NCBI GenBank assembly: GCA_002492415.1 | Contig: DKYK01000030.1 | Span: forward strand, 5,578-69,577 | Origin: Christensenella sp. UBA7102 | GTDB taxonomy: Bacteria; Bacillota; Clostridia; Christensenellales; UBA1750 | Direction: 5' to 3' | Length of the DNA stretch: 64,000 bases | Translations under genes and position numbers: made by a program | Shown: in pieces, positions 8,836 through 17,681 of the stretch | Layout: the number at the start of each line of letters is the position of its first letter | Numbering within the stretch: position 1 is the first letter of the stretch | Notes under the pieces: generated by a model | The model's input: the letters and a program-made list of their open reading frames with translations, nothing else | Database searches by the model: none | What the model was told of the DNA's origin: nothing

Positions 8836-8850
8836 GTGAGGTGAAAAGAC

Positions 8851-10083
8851 ATGAAGCCAACGCTTTGGACGAAGAACTTTACGCTGCTGACCGTGGCCAC
8901 GGTGCTGGGCGCGGCGGGCAGCATCGCCAGCGGCTTTGCGCTGTCCTTCCTGGTGTTTGAAGAGACGGGCAGCACGCTGGCCTCCGCGCTGATCCTGTCC
9001 ATGCGCGTGATCCCGGGGTTTGTGCTGCCGCTGTTCGTCGCGCCGTGGATGGACCGATTGCCGCGCAAGCCCTTCCTGGTGGGCGGGGACGCGGCGGCGG
9101 CCGTGCTGTTCCTGCTGGCGGGGCTGTACCTGAGGTTTAGCGGGTTTTCCTACTTAGGCTACCTGGCCTTTTCCTTGCTGCTCTCCTGCATCGGCGCCTT
9201 TGATTCGCTGGCCTATGACAGCATCTATCCCAAGCTCATCCCCGCCGGCATGGAGGAGAAGGGCTATGCGGTCTCGGCGATGGTCTATCCGTTGCTCAAC
9301 GTGGTGATGATGCCCGTGGCGGCCCTGCTGTACGCCCGCCTCGGCGTGGGCAACATGCTGCTGGTGCAGAGCGGGCTGTCCCTGCTATCTGCGCTCACGG
9401 AGAGCGGCATCCGCGTGCAGGAGGACGGTCGCATGCAGGGCGAGCGCTTCTCCATCCAGCTCTGGTGGCACGACGTGCGGGACGCGGCGGCCTATTTCAA
9501 AAAAGAAAAGGGCCTGCGCGCGCTGTACACCTATATGGCGGTCACCAACGGCGTCGCGGCGGGCTACAGCCCACTGCTCGTGGCGTTTTTCCAGACCACG
9601 CCGGGACTTTCCACCGCCATGTACTCGCTGTTCACCGCGGCGGAGTTCGTCGGCCGCACGCTGGGCAGCGCCGTGCTCTACCGGTTCCAGGTGCCGCCGA
9701 AGAAGAAGTTCGGCTTCGCGTTCTTTGTCTACAACGCCTATGAGGTGATGGACATGCTGCTGCTCTTCCTGCCCTACCCGGCGATGCTGGTCAACCGCGC
9801 GGTGTGCGGGCTGCTGGGCGTGGGCAGCGCCACGCTGCGCCAGGCCGCCGTACAGAAGTACATCCCCGACGAAATGCGCGCCCGCATCTCTTCGCTGCAG
9901 GAGATGATGGTGCTGGCCGCCACCAGCGTGCTCAGCCTGCTGGTGGGCGCGCTGGGCGAGGTGCTGCCCTACGCCGCGTGCATGGCGGTGTGCGCCGGGG
10001 GCACGATCGCGGTCTGCTGGCTGACGGTGTTCCGCAATCGCGCGGCCGTCCGTCGCATCTATGAGTACGAAAGCGTTAAATAA
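8851..10083 (+). CDS. MFS transporter
   Basis: A 410-residue major facilitator with about twelve hydrophobic segments. The cytoplasmic loop between TM2 and TM3 carries the degenerate family signature DRLPRKPFLVGGD. The protein resembles the MFS_3/enterobactin-exporter-like drug exporters more than sugar porters, but the substrate is not readable. The start is the ATG at 8851 with AGGTGA upstream. It stands alone between a terminator and the pheST promoter. Confidence 0.85.
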   Translation: MKPTLWTKNFTLLTVATVLGAAGSIASGFALSFLVFEETGSTLASALILSMRVIPGFVLPLFVAPWMDRLPRKPFLVGGDAAAAVLFLLAGLYLRFSGFSYLGYLAFSLLLSCIGAFDSLAYDSIYPKLIPAGMEEKGYAVSAMVYPLLNVVMMPVAALLYARLGVGNMLLVQSGLSLLSALTESGIRVQEDGRMQGERFSIQLWWHDVRDAAAYFKKEKGLRALYTYMAVTNGVAAGYSPLLVAFFQTTPGLSTAMYSLFTAAEFVGRTLGSAVLYRFQVPPKKKFGFAFFVYNAYEVMDMLLLFLPYPAMLVNRAVCGLLGVGSATLRQAAVQKYIPDEMRARISSLQEMMVLAATSVLSLLVGALGEVLPYAACMAVCAGGTIAVCWLTVFRNRAAVRRIYEYESVK

Positions 10084-10094
10084 CCGCGTGCTGG

Positions 10095-10123
10095 TTGACT
10101 TTTTTGCGGGATTGTGGTATAAA
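10095..10123 (+). promoter_or_regulatory. Sigma-A promoter of the T-box/pheST operon
   Basis: TTGACT (10095-10100), 17-bp spacer, TATAAA (10118-10123). It lies just after the MFS stop and directly before the T-box leader. Confidence 0.8.
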
Positions 10124-10125
10124 AT

Positions 10126-10370
10126 AGGGTAGTCGGCAGTGATGAGTTTTTCAGTAAGCCGCTTTTGTAATGTCTCCAAAGAGAGGTCCGCCATCGGCTG
10201 AAAGCGGGTCGGGACGGGAAAGCGCGCCGAAGTTCACCTCGGAGCCGCGCGGGTGCGCCCGGTACAGCGTGCAAGAGGCCGCGCGTTGATGGACGGCGCG
10301 GCGAACTTGGGTGGTACCACGAAGGGCTGAGGCTCTGCGTCCCAATATTGGACGCAGAGTCTTTTCTTTT
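10126..10370 (+). promoter_or_regulatory. T-box riboswitch, Phe specifier (UUC)
   Basis: This leader senses uncharged tRNA-Phe and lets transcription of pheST continue when phenylalanine is short. The highly conserved T-box core (AACTTGGGTGGTACCACG) is at 10304-10321. The 3' side of stem I carries TTC at 10233-10235 in the usual context before ACCTCGGAG, matching the Phe codon. An AGAGAG element occurs near 10178. The intrinsic terminator is a 12-bp stem (10331-10342 with 10350-10361) ending in CTTTTCTTTT. The T-box sequence would pair to form the competing antiterminator. Confidence 0.95.
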
Positions 10371-10419
10371 GTAGAGAGAACCCATGAGTTTATCATTTTT
10401 GCGAAAGGGAGGAACCATC

Positions 10420-11454
10420 ATGCAGGAAAAACTGAACGAGATCCGGCAGTCCGTTCGCGCTAAGCTGGACGCTGCGGCGGGGAGCGCGAGCATTGAGGAC
10501 ATCCGCGTCTCCGTGCTGGGCCGCAAGGGCGAGCTGACCGCGCTGCTCAAGGGCATGGGCAAGCTCAGCCCGGAGGAGAGGCCCATCGTGGGCCAGAAGG
10601 TCAACGCGCTGCGCGCCGAGATCGAGGGCTGGCTGGAGCGCAAGAGCGCGGAGCTTGCCGAAAAGGAAAAGGAACAGCGCCTGGCCGCCGAGACGCTGGA
10701 CATTTCCATCCCCGGCGAAGCGGTGGCCATGGGCAACGAGCATCCGCTGTCCGCTACGCTGGAGAAGATCATCTCCATCTTCACGGGCATGGGCTTTTCC
10801 GTGGCCGAGGGCCCCGAGGTGGAGCTGGATAAGTACAACTTTGAGCTGCTGAACCTGCCCAAGAACCACCCCGCACGGGATGCGCAGGATACCTTCTACT
10901 TCAATGAGAACATACTGCTGCGCACCCATACCTCGCCTGTGCAGGCGCGCACCATGCTCTCGCAAAAGCCGCCCATCCGCATCATCTGCCCTGGCCGTGT
11001 CTACCGCGCGGATGAGGTGGACGCCACCCACAGCCCTGTGTTCTCGCAGTGCGAGGGACTGGTCATCGACGAGGGCATCACGATGGGCGATTTGAAGGGC
11101 ACGCTGGATACCTTCGCCCGCGAGCTGTACGGCGAGGGCATTTCCACCCGCTTCCGCCCCTCCTTCTTCCCCTTCACCGAGCCCTCCGCCGAGGTGGACG
11201 TGACCTGCGCCGCCTGCAAGGGCAAGGGCTGCCGCATCTGCAAGGGTACCGGCTGGATCGAGATCCTGGGCGCCGGCATGGTCAATCCCAACGTGCTGGA
11301 GATGTGCGGCATTGATCCTACGAAATATACCGGTTTTGCATTCGGCATCGGCATCGAGCGCGTCACCAACCTCAAGTACAACGTGCCCGACATGCGTCTG
11401 CTGTTCGAAAATGACCTGCGCTTCCTGTCGCAGTTCGGAAAAGGGAGGGTGTAA
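10420..11454 (+). CDS. pheS: Phenylalanine--tRNA ligase alpha subunit
   Basis: The catalytic alpha subunit (344 residues) of the alpha2-beta2 synthetase that charges tRNA-Phe. An N-terminal coiled-coil arm (~1-90) is followed by the class II core: GFSVAEGPEVELDKYNFELLNLPKNHPARD (motif 1 area), HTSPVQARTM, ICPGRVYRADEVDATHSPVFSQCEG (motif 2) and FAFGIGIERV (motif 3). A short Cys cluster, CAACKGKGCRICKG, lies in the loop near residue 265, as in many Firmicute PheS. The start is the ATG at 10420, behind GGGAGGAACC. An in-frame ATG at 10384 lies only about 14 nt after the T-box terminator and lacks a ribosome site. Confidence 0.98.
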   Translation: MQEKLNEIRQSVRAKLDAAAGSASIEDIRVSVLGRKGELTALLKGMGKLSPEERPIVGQKVNALRAEIEGWLERKSAELAEKEKEQRLAAETLDISIPGEAVAMGNEHPLSATLEKIISIFTGMGFSVAEGPEVELDKYNFELLNLPKNHPARDAQDTFYFNENILLRTHTSPVQARTMLSQKPPIRIICPGRVYRADEVDATHSPVFSQCEGLVIDEGITMGDLKGTLDTFARELYGEGISTRFRPSFFPFTEPSAEVDVTCAACKGKGCRICKGTGWIEILGAGMVNPNVLEMCGIDPTKYTGFAFGIGIERVTNLKYNVPDMRLLFENDLRFLSQFGKGRV

Positions 11455-11456
11455 AG

Positions 11457-13853
11457 ATGCTGGTACCGCTTTCCTGGCTTAAAAAATATGTGAAGATTGA
11501 TATCCCGGTGGACGAGTTCGTCCGCCGCATGATCATGAGCGGCACCGCAGTCGAGGGCTATGAGGATTGCGGCGCGGAGATTAAGAATGTGGTGGTGGGT
11601 CGCCTGACCGAGATCGTGCCTCACCCCAACTCCGACCATTTGTCCATCTGTCAGGTGGACGTGGGGCAGGAGGCGCCCATCCAGATCGTGACCGGTGCGA
11701 ATAACATGGCTGTGGGCGACTATGTGCCCGTCGCGCTGCACGATTCCTACCTGCCCGGCGGCGTGCACATCAAGAAGGGCAAGCTGCGCGGCGAGCCCTC
11801 CAACGGCATGATGTGCTCCGGCGAGGAGCTGGGCGTCCCTGCGGACGTCTATCCTTCCAATACCGACCACGGCCTGCTCATCCTGAAGGGCGAGCAGATC
11901 CCCGGCGCGGACATCAAGCCTGTGCTCGGATTGGATGATGTGATCATCGACTTTGACATCCTGGCAAACCGCCCCGATTGCCTGAGCGTGCTGGGTTTGG
12001 CGCACGAAGCTGCTGTCGCTGCCGGAAACCCCGTCGTGGAGCCCAACTATGAGTATGCCACCCATGGCGGCAGCATTGACGACGAGGTGCGCGTGCGCGT
12101 GGACGATCCCGATCTATGCAAGCGCTACTGCGCTGCCGTCATCAGGGACATCAAGATTGAACCTTCGCCGCTGTGGATGCGTCAGGCACTGCATAAGGCG
12201 GGCGTGCGCCCCATCAACAACATCGTGGATATCACCAACTACGTGATGATCGAGATGGGTCAGCCCATGCATGCATTCAACCTTGACGCCGTGCGCGGCC
12301 GTCAGATCATCGTGCGCCGCGCGAAGAAGGACGAAGAGATGATGACGCTGGACAGCAAGGACCGAAAGCTCACCCCCAATATGCTGGTCATTGCCGATGC
12401 CGAAGGTGCGACAGGTCTTGCGGGCATCATGGGCGGCGAGGAGAGCGAAATCACCGAGAGTACGCAGGTGGTCATGTTCGAGTCCGCCTGCTTTGACGGC
12501 GCGAACATCCGCCAGAGCGGCCGCAGCCTGGGCATGCGCACCGAGGCGCAGGGCCACTTCGAGCGCGGCGTCAATGTGCGCCTGTGCAAAAGGGCGCTGC
12601 AGCGTGCGCTTGCGCTGGTGGACGAGCTGGGCGCGGGCAAGGTGGTGGACGGCATCATCGACATCTACCCCAACGAGGAACCCGTGCCCGTGGTGCAGGC
12701 TGACGTCAAGTACGTGCAGACCCTGATGGGCATCGACGTGCCCGCTGAGAAGATGGCCAAGATACTGGAACAGCTGGACATCAAGACCATCGTCAAGGGC
12801 GATCAGCTGATCTGCGAAAGCCCTGTGTGGCGGCAGGACATCAAGGTAGGCGCGGATATTGCCGAGGAGGTGCTGCGCATCTACGGATATGACCACATTC
12901 CCTCTACGCTGATGAAAGGTAAGACCATGGGCGGCCACAACAGCGCGCACCAGCTGCGTGACGCCAAGCTGCGCGCCCTGCTGTGCGGAATGGGCGCCTT
13001 TGAAGCGATCACCTACTCCTTCATCAGCCCCAAATGGTATGATGCGCTGCGCCTGTGCGAAGGCGATCCGCTGCGCCTGAGCGCAAAGCTGCTCAATCCT
13101 TTGGGTGAGGATTACTCCGTGATGCGCACTACGCTCATCCCCTCTATGCTGGATACGCTGTCCACCAACATCAACCGCGGCAATGCCGGCGCTGCGCTGT
13201 TCGAGATCGGCAAGCAGTTCCTGCCCAAGTCCCTGCCGCTGGAGGAGCTGCCCGAGGAGCGCCCCGCGCTGTGTATTGGTCTGTACGGCGAGAATGCGAC
13301 CTTCTACACCATCAAGGGCATGGTGGAAGCGCTGCTGACCCGCTTCGGCGTCCGGAATGTGTCCTGGAAGCGTTCGGACGCGCCCTATCTGCACCCCGGC
13401 CGCAGCGCCGAAGTGTACGCGGGCGATCAGCTGCTGGGCCTGCTGGGCGAGGTGCATCCCGATGTTGCTGAGAACTTCAAGTTCAAGCGGCGCGCCTATG
13501 TCGCCGAGCTCAACCTCAATGCGCTGGATGCCTGCGAAACTGGCGTGGGCGACGCCAAGGATATGCCTAAGTTCCCCGCCGTGCAGCGCGATTTTGCCTT
13601 TGTGATGAAGGAAGAGGTGCCGGTGGGCGACGTGATGCGCATCATGGAAAAGAGCGCCGGCGCGCTTTGCGAGGAAGTTAAGCTCTTTGACATTTATCGC
13701 GGCGTGCCCATCGCCAAGGGTGAAAAGTCCGTCGCGATGTCCATCGCGCTGCGCGCGGCGGATCACACGCTGGGCGAAGAGGAAATCACCCGCGTGACAG
13801 ACAAGATCATTGCAGCCGTTTCGACGGAATTTTGCGCGCAGTTGCGTTCTTGA
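11457..13853 (+). CDS. pheT: Phenylalanine--tRNA ligase beta subunit
   Basis: The 798-residue beta subunit, cotranscribed with pheS (2-bp gap). Domains run in the usual order: an EMAP/tRNA-binding OB fold (~40-150, VGRLTEIVPHPNSDHLSICQVDVG), the B3/B4 editing domain (~210-400, NIVDITNYVMIEMGQPMHAFNLD), the B5 domain, the catalytic-like core (~480-680) and the ferredoxin-like anticodon-binding FDX-ACB domain over the last ~95 residues (FPAVQRDFAFVMKEEVPVGD). The length is normal. It overlaps no neighbour, and zapA has its own promoter inside the last codons of this gene. Confidence 0.98.
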   Translation: MLVPLSWLKKYVKIDIPVDEFVRRMIMSGTAVEGYEDCGAEIKNVVVGRLTEIVPHPNSDHLSICQVDVGQEAPIQIVTGANNMAVGDYVPVALHDSYLPGGVHIKKGKLRGEPSNGMMCSGEELGVPADVYPSNTDHGLLILKGEQIPGADIKPVLGLDDVIIDFDILANRPDCLSVLGLAHEAAVAAGNPVVEPNYEYATHGGSIDDEVRVRVDDPDLCKRYCAAVIRDIKIEPSPLWMRQALHKAGVRPINNIVDITNYVMIEMGQPMHAFNLDAVRGRQIIVRRAKKDEEMMTLDSKDRKLTPNMLVIADAEGATGLAGIMGGEESEITESTQVVMFESACFDGANIRQSGRSLGMRTEAQGHFERGVNVRLCKRALQRALALVDELGAGKVVDGIIDIYPNEEPVPVVQADVKYVQTLMGIDVPAEKMAKILEQLDIKTIVKGDQLICESPVWRQDIKVGADIAEEVLRIYGYDHIPSTLMKGKTMGGHNSAHQLRDAKLRALLCGMGAFEAITYSFISPKWYDALRLCEGDPLRLSAKLLNPLGEDYSVMRTTLIPSMLDTLSTNINRGNAGAALFEIGKQFLPKSLPLEELPEERPALCIGLYGENATFYTIKGMVEALLTRFGVRNVSWKRSDAPYLHPGRSAEVYAGDQLLGLLGEVHPDVAENFKFKRRAYVAELNLNALDACETGVGDAKDMPKFPAVQRDFAFVMKEEVPVGDVMRIMEKSAGALCEEVKLFDIYRGVPIAKGEKSVAMSIALRAADHTLGEEEITRVTDKIIAAVSTEFCAQLRS

Positions 13854-13870
13854 GCAAAAACGGGTATAAT
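13842..13870 (+). promoter_or_regulatory. Sigma-A promoter for zapA
   Basis: TTGCGT (13842-13847), 17-bp spacer, TATAAT (13865-13870). The -35 box lies within the last codons of pheT. Confidence 0.75.
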
Positions 13871-13907
13871 AGGTGCACAGAACGCTGTCTAGCGGGAGGG
13901 AAGCATC

Positions 13908-14195
13908 ATGGAGAAAAACAAAACCGTCGTCACCGTACACGGAAGGGATTACACCATCGTGGGCGTGGAGACGCCGGAATATATGCAGCGCGTCGCGTCT
14001 TACGTCGATCGCCGCATGACGGAGCTTTCCTACTCGGGATACTTGTCTGAAGAACGGCTGATGACGCTGACCGCCGTTAATCTGGCAGACGAATTGCTCA
14101 AAAGCAAGGACGAGGTTAACGCCATGCGCAAGGAGCTGACGTTGATGCGCCAAGCGTTGCATCGGGCGGAACAGAAGACGAAGGACGACGCGTAA
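13908..14195 (+). CDS. zapA: Cell division protein ZapA
   Basis: A 95-residue FtsZ-binding protein that bundles protofilaments at the division ring. The N-terminal beta-strand region (TVVTVHGRDYTIVGVETPEYMQRVASYVDRRMTE) matches the ZapA fold, and the rest is a long coiled coil (ADELLKSKDEVNAMRKELTLMRQAL). The length is typical for the Gram-positive family. The start is the ATG at 13908 behind AGCGGGAGGG. Location directly after pheST is common in Firmicutes. Confidence 0.9.
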   Translation: MEKNKTVVTVHGRDYTIVGVETPEYMQRVASYVDRRMTELSYSGYLSEERLMTLTAVNLADELLKSKDEVNAMRKELTLMRQALHRAEQKTKDDA

Positions 14196-14224
14196 GATCA
14201 GCATAGTGCTGTGTGCGCATAATC

Positions 14225-14296
14225 AGGGGCCGGAGGCTCTGCCGATTCTCTCCCTTTCCGGAGGGCACGACGGAGTCTTCGGCCCCGTTTTTGTAT
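14225..14296 (+). terminator. Rho-independent terminator with long stem after zapA
   Basis: GGGGCCG (14226-14232) pairs with CGGCCCC (14280-14286) and the helix extends inward with a few mismatches to an internal small hairpin. GTTTTTG follows. The overall hairpin is about 60 nt, unusually long for a simple terminator. Confidence 0.7.
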
Positions 14297-14352
14297 ATTG
14301 GGCAGGAATAGATTTGCAGGCGGCGTTTATAATGGTAGGGGAGGGATTTTCC

Positions 14353-15381
14353 TTGAAATGGGGATGGAGGGTGTTGGCGCTGGCGCTGCTGGCTGCTGCG
14401 GCATTGGCCGCGCCCTGGGCGGCGCGCACGGCGGTGGTGGATGTAAAGCAGCGGCTCAGGTCGGAGAAAAGCGGTTGGGAGGGCGTGGTATCGGTGGGCG
14501 TGGTGCCCTCCTTTCCAACGGTCAATGTAAACGGCTGGCTTAAGGCGAATTTCCGCAGGTTTGAGGCCCAAAATAGCGGCGTACTCATCTCGCTGCGCGA
14601 GCTGACCGAGACGGGTGTGCGAACGGGCGCCGCGGCCGGGACGCTGCCCGACGCGCTGCTCTTCGGCCTGACCATGCCGTTGGATTCGGAGAAAATGCTG
14701 CAGCCATTGCCGGACAGACAGAGCGTGCGAAGCGATTTGCAGCAGGCGGGCGTGTGGAACGGACAACGCTACGCCGTACCGATCGCGATGGGCGGCTATG
14801 CGCTGCTGGGCAACCGCAAACTGCTGGATGCCGCAGGGTGGTCGCCCGCCTTGGACTTTGATGATACAATGGCACTGCTGGAGGAGAAAGAGCTGGCGAT
14901 TGCCGCGCCGCAGATGCCGTACACCGATCCGGTGCGCGCGCTTGCGCAGATGGGGAATGCGGGACAGGTGCGCGTGGATGGCGAGCGTCCGCACAGCAAG
15001 GTATGGCCGGACTTTGTCATCGAAGAAAAATATCCATTCTATGTAGCGACGCAGCGTGAGATTCGGCGCATGCAGGCGCTGTCCGCCGCGGGCAAGGGAT
15101 TTGACACGGTGCTGCTCGTACCGGAAAGTTCAACTTTTACTGACCAGGCGCTGCTGGGCGGCGTCGTGCGGCCGGAGCTGACGGCAGCGGGCAAGGAGAA
15201 CGCCGAAGCGCGGGCGCAGTGCGCGGCGGAACTGCTGGAGTTTTTGCTGGGCGATGAGGCGCAGCTCGATCTGGCGCGCGCCGGGTTGTTCCCCACGACG
15301 GAGTGCGGTCCGGTCTATGTGGACAACGAGCCAATGGCGGCCTTGGAACACGCGCTGCGAAGCGGCGTGTCTCTGCCATGA
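14353..15381 (+). CDS. Extracellular solute-binding protein (orphan)
   Basis: A 342-residue protein of the family 1 (sugar-type) ABC substrate-binding fold. The N-terminus is one hydrophobic segment (GWRVLALALLAAAALAAPWAARTAV) that can act as a signal anchor; there is no lipobox Cys. The body contains VVSVGVVPSFPTVN, the hinge-like WNGQRYAVPIAMGGYALLGNRKLLDAAGW typical of MalE-like proteins, and a C-terminal ELLEFLLGDEAQLDLARAGLFPTT segment. A TTG start at 14353 is chosen because it follows AGGGGAGGG with good spacing; upstream starts would lie in the zapA terminator. No permease or ATPase genes are adjacent, and murB follows with its own promoter. The ligand is unknown. Confidence 0.7.
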   Translation: MKWGWRVLALALLAAAALAAPWAARTAVVDVKQRLRSEKSGWEGVVSVGVVPSFPTVNVNGWLKANFRRFEAQNSGVLISLRELTETGVRTGAAAGTLPDALLFGLTMPLDSEKMLQPLPDRQSVRSDLQQAGVWNGQRYAVPIAMGGYALLGNRKLLDAAGWSPALDFDDTMALLEEKELAIAAPQMPYTDPVRALAQMGNAGQVRVDGERPHSKVWPDFVIEEKYPFYVATQREIRRMQALSAAGKGFDTVLLVPESSTFTDQALLGGVVRPELTAAGKENAEARAQCAAELLEFLLGDEAQLDLARAGLFPTTECGPVYVDNEPMAALEHALRSGVSLP

Positions 15382-15396
15382 GCGGGCGCTTGCCCC

Positions 15397-15425
15397 TTGA
15401 ATTCTTTCGCTGAATCATGTAAACT
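15397..15425 (+). promoter_or_regulatory. Sigma-A promoter for the murB cluster
   Basis: TTGAAT (15397-15402), 17-bp spacer, TAAACT (15420-15425), 27 bp before the murB start codon. Confidence 0.7.
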
Positions 15426-15452
15426 GTAGTAAATTGCAACAGAGGTGCAGAC

Positions 15453-16364
15453 GTGAACGCTTTTGATTTGATGAATGACTTGGGGCTCGAGGGCTGCGTG
15501 CAGGCCGCTTTCCCGATGCGGGAGATGACGACGATGCGCGTGGGCGGCGCTGCGGACTGCGTAGTGCATGCCGCAAGCGAGCGGGATATTGTGCGTGTGG
15601 TAGGCGCATGTCGAGAGAGAGGCGTGCCGCTGACGCTCGTGGGGCGCGGCAGCAACCTGGTGGTTCGCGACGGCGGGCTTCGTGGCGTGGTGCTGCACCT
15701 GGGCGCGGAGTTTGCACAGGTGGACGCGAAAGAAAATCGCGTCTGTGCACAGGCGGGCGCGACAATGGGCGCGCTGGCGCGGGCGGCGCAGAAGCACGGC
15801 CTTGCGGGGCTGGAGTTTGCGGAAGGCATCCCAGGCAGCGTGGGCGGCGGCGTGTACATGAACGCGGGCGCCTATGGCGGAGAGATGAGCCAGGTACTCG
15901 AGTCCGCGCGCATTTTGAAGGCATCGGGGGATGTTGCACAGGTGAGTGCAACGGAGCTGGACATGCGCTACCGGCATACTTCTCTGATGGATCAGGGAGG
16001 CGTCGTGTTGTCCGCGATCTTTCTGCTCAAGCCGGACGAGCCCGAGCAGATCGCGGCGCGCATGGCTGACTATTCACAGCGGCGCAGGGAAAAACAGCCG
16101 CTGCAATACCCTTCATCCGGCAGTTTTTTCAAGCGGCCGGAGGGATACTTTGCCGGAAAACTGATCCAGGACGCGGGACTCAAGGGCGCGAGCGTGGGCG
16201 GCGCGCAGATCAGCGAGCTGCACGCGGGCTTCCTCATTAATCGCGGAAATGCGACGGCAAACGACGTGCTGTCTCTGATGGGAAAAGTGCAAAATGAGGT
16301 GCAGGCGCGGTTCGGGGTAAAGCTGGAGCCGGAGGTGCGCATCATCGGCGAGGACGAAAGATGA
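15453..16364 (+). CDS. murB: UDP-N-acetylenolpyruvoylglucosamine reductase MurB
   Basis: A 303-residue FAD enzyme that reduces the enolpyruvyl group to give UDP-N-acetylmuramate, in the cytoplasmic stage of peptidoglycan synthesis. The FAD-binding PCMH-type domain shows TTMRVGGAADCVV, LVGRGSNLVV and the EGIPGSVGGGVYMNAGAYGGEM loop. The C-terminal substrate domain shows SSGSFFKRP (catalytic Ser region) and EPEVRIIGE. The start is GTG at 15453 behind AGAGGTG. It opens a cluster running to 19758 in which all genes are closely spaced. Confidence 0.97.
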   Translation: MNAFDLMNDLGLEGCVQAAFPMREMTTMRVGGAADCVVHAASERDIVRVVGACRERGVPLTLVGRGSNLVVRDGGLRGVVLHLGAEFAQVDAKENRVCAQAGATMGALARAAQKHGLAGLEFAEGIPGSVGGGVYMNAGAYGGEMSQVLESARILKASGDVAQVSATELDMRYRHTSLMDQGGVVLSAIFLLKPDEPEQIAARMADYSQRRREKQPLQYPSSGSFFKRPEGYFAGKLIQDAGLKGASVGGAQISELHAGFLINRGNATANDVLSLMGKVQNEVQARFGVKLEPEVRIIGEDER

Positions 16365-16385
16365 GGGAAGGGGATTGATTGGAAT

Positions 16386-16712
16386 ATGACGGCAAATGAA
16401 TACCAACGGCAGGCGCTGCGCACGCTCAACCCGGCGCTGGACCGGCGCGCTGCGCTCATCAACGGCGTGATGGGGTTGTGCGGCGAGTCGGGAGAGGCCA
16501 TCGACATCGTCAAAAAACATTTGTCGCAGGGACACGACCTGGATCGCGAGGGTCTGATTAAGGAGCTGGGCGACGTGGCCTGGTACCTTGCGGAGACGGC
16601 CTGGGCGCTGGACGTCCCGCTGGAAGCTGTGCTGCAGCACAATCTGGATAAGCTGCGTGCGCGCTATCCGGAGGGATTTGAATGTGAAAGATCGAGAAAG
16701 CGGGCAGAGTGA
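16386..16712 (+). CDS. MazG-like nucleotide pyrophosphohydrolase
   Basis: A 108-residue all-alpha NTP pyrophosphohydrolase. The Mg2+-binding pattern E-x-x-E about 15-20 residues before E-x-x-D is present as GLCGESGEAIDIVKKH and IKELGDVAWYLAE. The size corresponds to single-domain MazG-like or dCTPase-type enzymes rather than the two-domain MazG. It probably removes non-canonical or damaged nucleoside triphosphates. It sits between murB and rapZ, where it is not usually found, 21 bp after murB. Confidence 0.82.
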   Translation: MTANEYQRQALRTLNPALDRRAALINGVMGLCGESGEAIDIVKKHLSQGHDLDREGLIKELGDVAWYLAETAWALDVPLEAVLQHNLDKLRARYPEGFECERSRKRAE

Positions 16713-16805
16713 TCGCGGGCTGGGTGATGCTGCAGTGCAGTCGGAGGCGGGCGCCGCATTCTTCTGCCGCACAGTGCGATTCTGGAAAGACGAGGAGAGA
16801 GCAAT

Positions 16806-17672
16806 ATGAAATTGGTCGTGGTGACGGGGCTTTCGGGCGCGGGCAAGACACAGGCACTGCATACGCTGGAAGACATCGGATTCTACTGTGTGGATAATCT
16901 GCCGCCTGTGCTCATCCCCAACATGGCAAAGCTGTGCATGGGAGACGATCCCGCGGTGCAGCGGGTGGCGTTGGGCATCGATACGCGCAGCGGCGCGTTC
17001 TTCGGGCAGACGGATGAAGCGCTGGACGCGCTGCGCGAGATGAACATCCACTGCGATGTGCTCTACCTGACCGCATCGGACGAAGAACTCATCCGCCGCT
17101 ACAAGGAGACGCGCCGTGCGCATCCCATGGGAAACGAAGAGATGCTCATCCAGAACATCGAAAAGGAGCGAGACATGCTGCGTGGCATGGAGCGCCGCGC
17201 CACCCGCATCATCGATACCACCACCATGCTCACCCGTCAGCTGCGCGAAATGCTGCTGCGCATGTATGGCGAGGGGGATGTGGACAAGTCCATTTCCGTC
17301 AACGTGCTCTCCTTTGGCTTCAAGCACGGCATCCCGCAGGATGCGGATTTGGTTTTTGACGTGCGCTTCATCCCCAACCCCTTCTACATCCCTGAGATGA
17401 GGCCCATGAACGGTGCGGATAAGCCTGTGCGCGACTATGTGATGAGCTTCGAGGAGAGCCGCGTGTTTCTGGAGAAGACGCTGGATCTGCTCCATTTCCT
17501 CATTCCCAACTATGTCTCTGAGGGCAAGGACCGGCTGGTTATTGGCGTCGGCTGCACGGGCGGCCAGCATCGCAGCGTTTGTTTGGCCATTGAGATCGCC
17601 AGGGGGTTGCAGCAGGCCGGCTTTCGATCCGTCGCATCGCACCGGGATGCCATCTATTACGCAAAGAAATGA
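16806..17672 (+). CDS. rapZ: RapZ/YvcJ family P-loop nucleotide-binding protein
   Basis: A 288-residue protein of the RapZ (YhbJ/YvcJ) family. The N-terminal kinase-like domain opens with Walker A GLSGAGKT (residues 8-15) and the family signature DIGFYCVDNLPPVL; the C-terminal domain contains FGFKHGIPQDADLVFDVRFIPNPFY and IGVGCTGGQHRSV. In E. coli RapZ guides RNase E to the GlmZ small RNA. In Gram-positives YvcJ binds nucleotides and its role is less clear. It has AGGAGAGAG before the ATG. The 93 bp before it hold no gene. It is 9 bp from whiA; yvcK, which usually stands between them, is missing. Confidence 0.93.
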   Translation: MKLVVVTGLSGAGKTQALHTLEDIGFYCVDNLPPVLIPNMAKLCMGDDPAVQRVALGIDTRSGAFFGQTDEALDALREMNIHCDVLYLTASDEELIRRYKETRRAHPMGNEEMLIQNIEKERDMLRGMERRATRIIDTTTMLTRQLREMLLRMYGEGDVDKSISVNVLSFGFKHGIPQDADLVFDVRFIPNPFYIPEMRPMNGADKPVRDYVMSFEESRVFLEKTLDLLHFLIPNYVSEGKDRLVIGVGCTGGQHRSVCLAIEIARGLQQAGFRSVASHRDAIYYAKK

Positions 17673-17681
17673 GAATGCGAT

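Noticed and set aside
12114..14204. A 696-codon open frame on the minus strand opposite pheT and zapA
   Set aside because: It lies antisense to two certain genes, has no domain I recognise and a composition typical of GC-rich complementary frames (rich in His, Arg, Ala, Gln).
14196..14352. 6S RNA after zapA, as in enterobacteria
   Set aside because: The structured part is only about 70 nt, ends in a T-run and lacks the large central bubble of 6S RNA; a long-stem terminator explains it.
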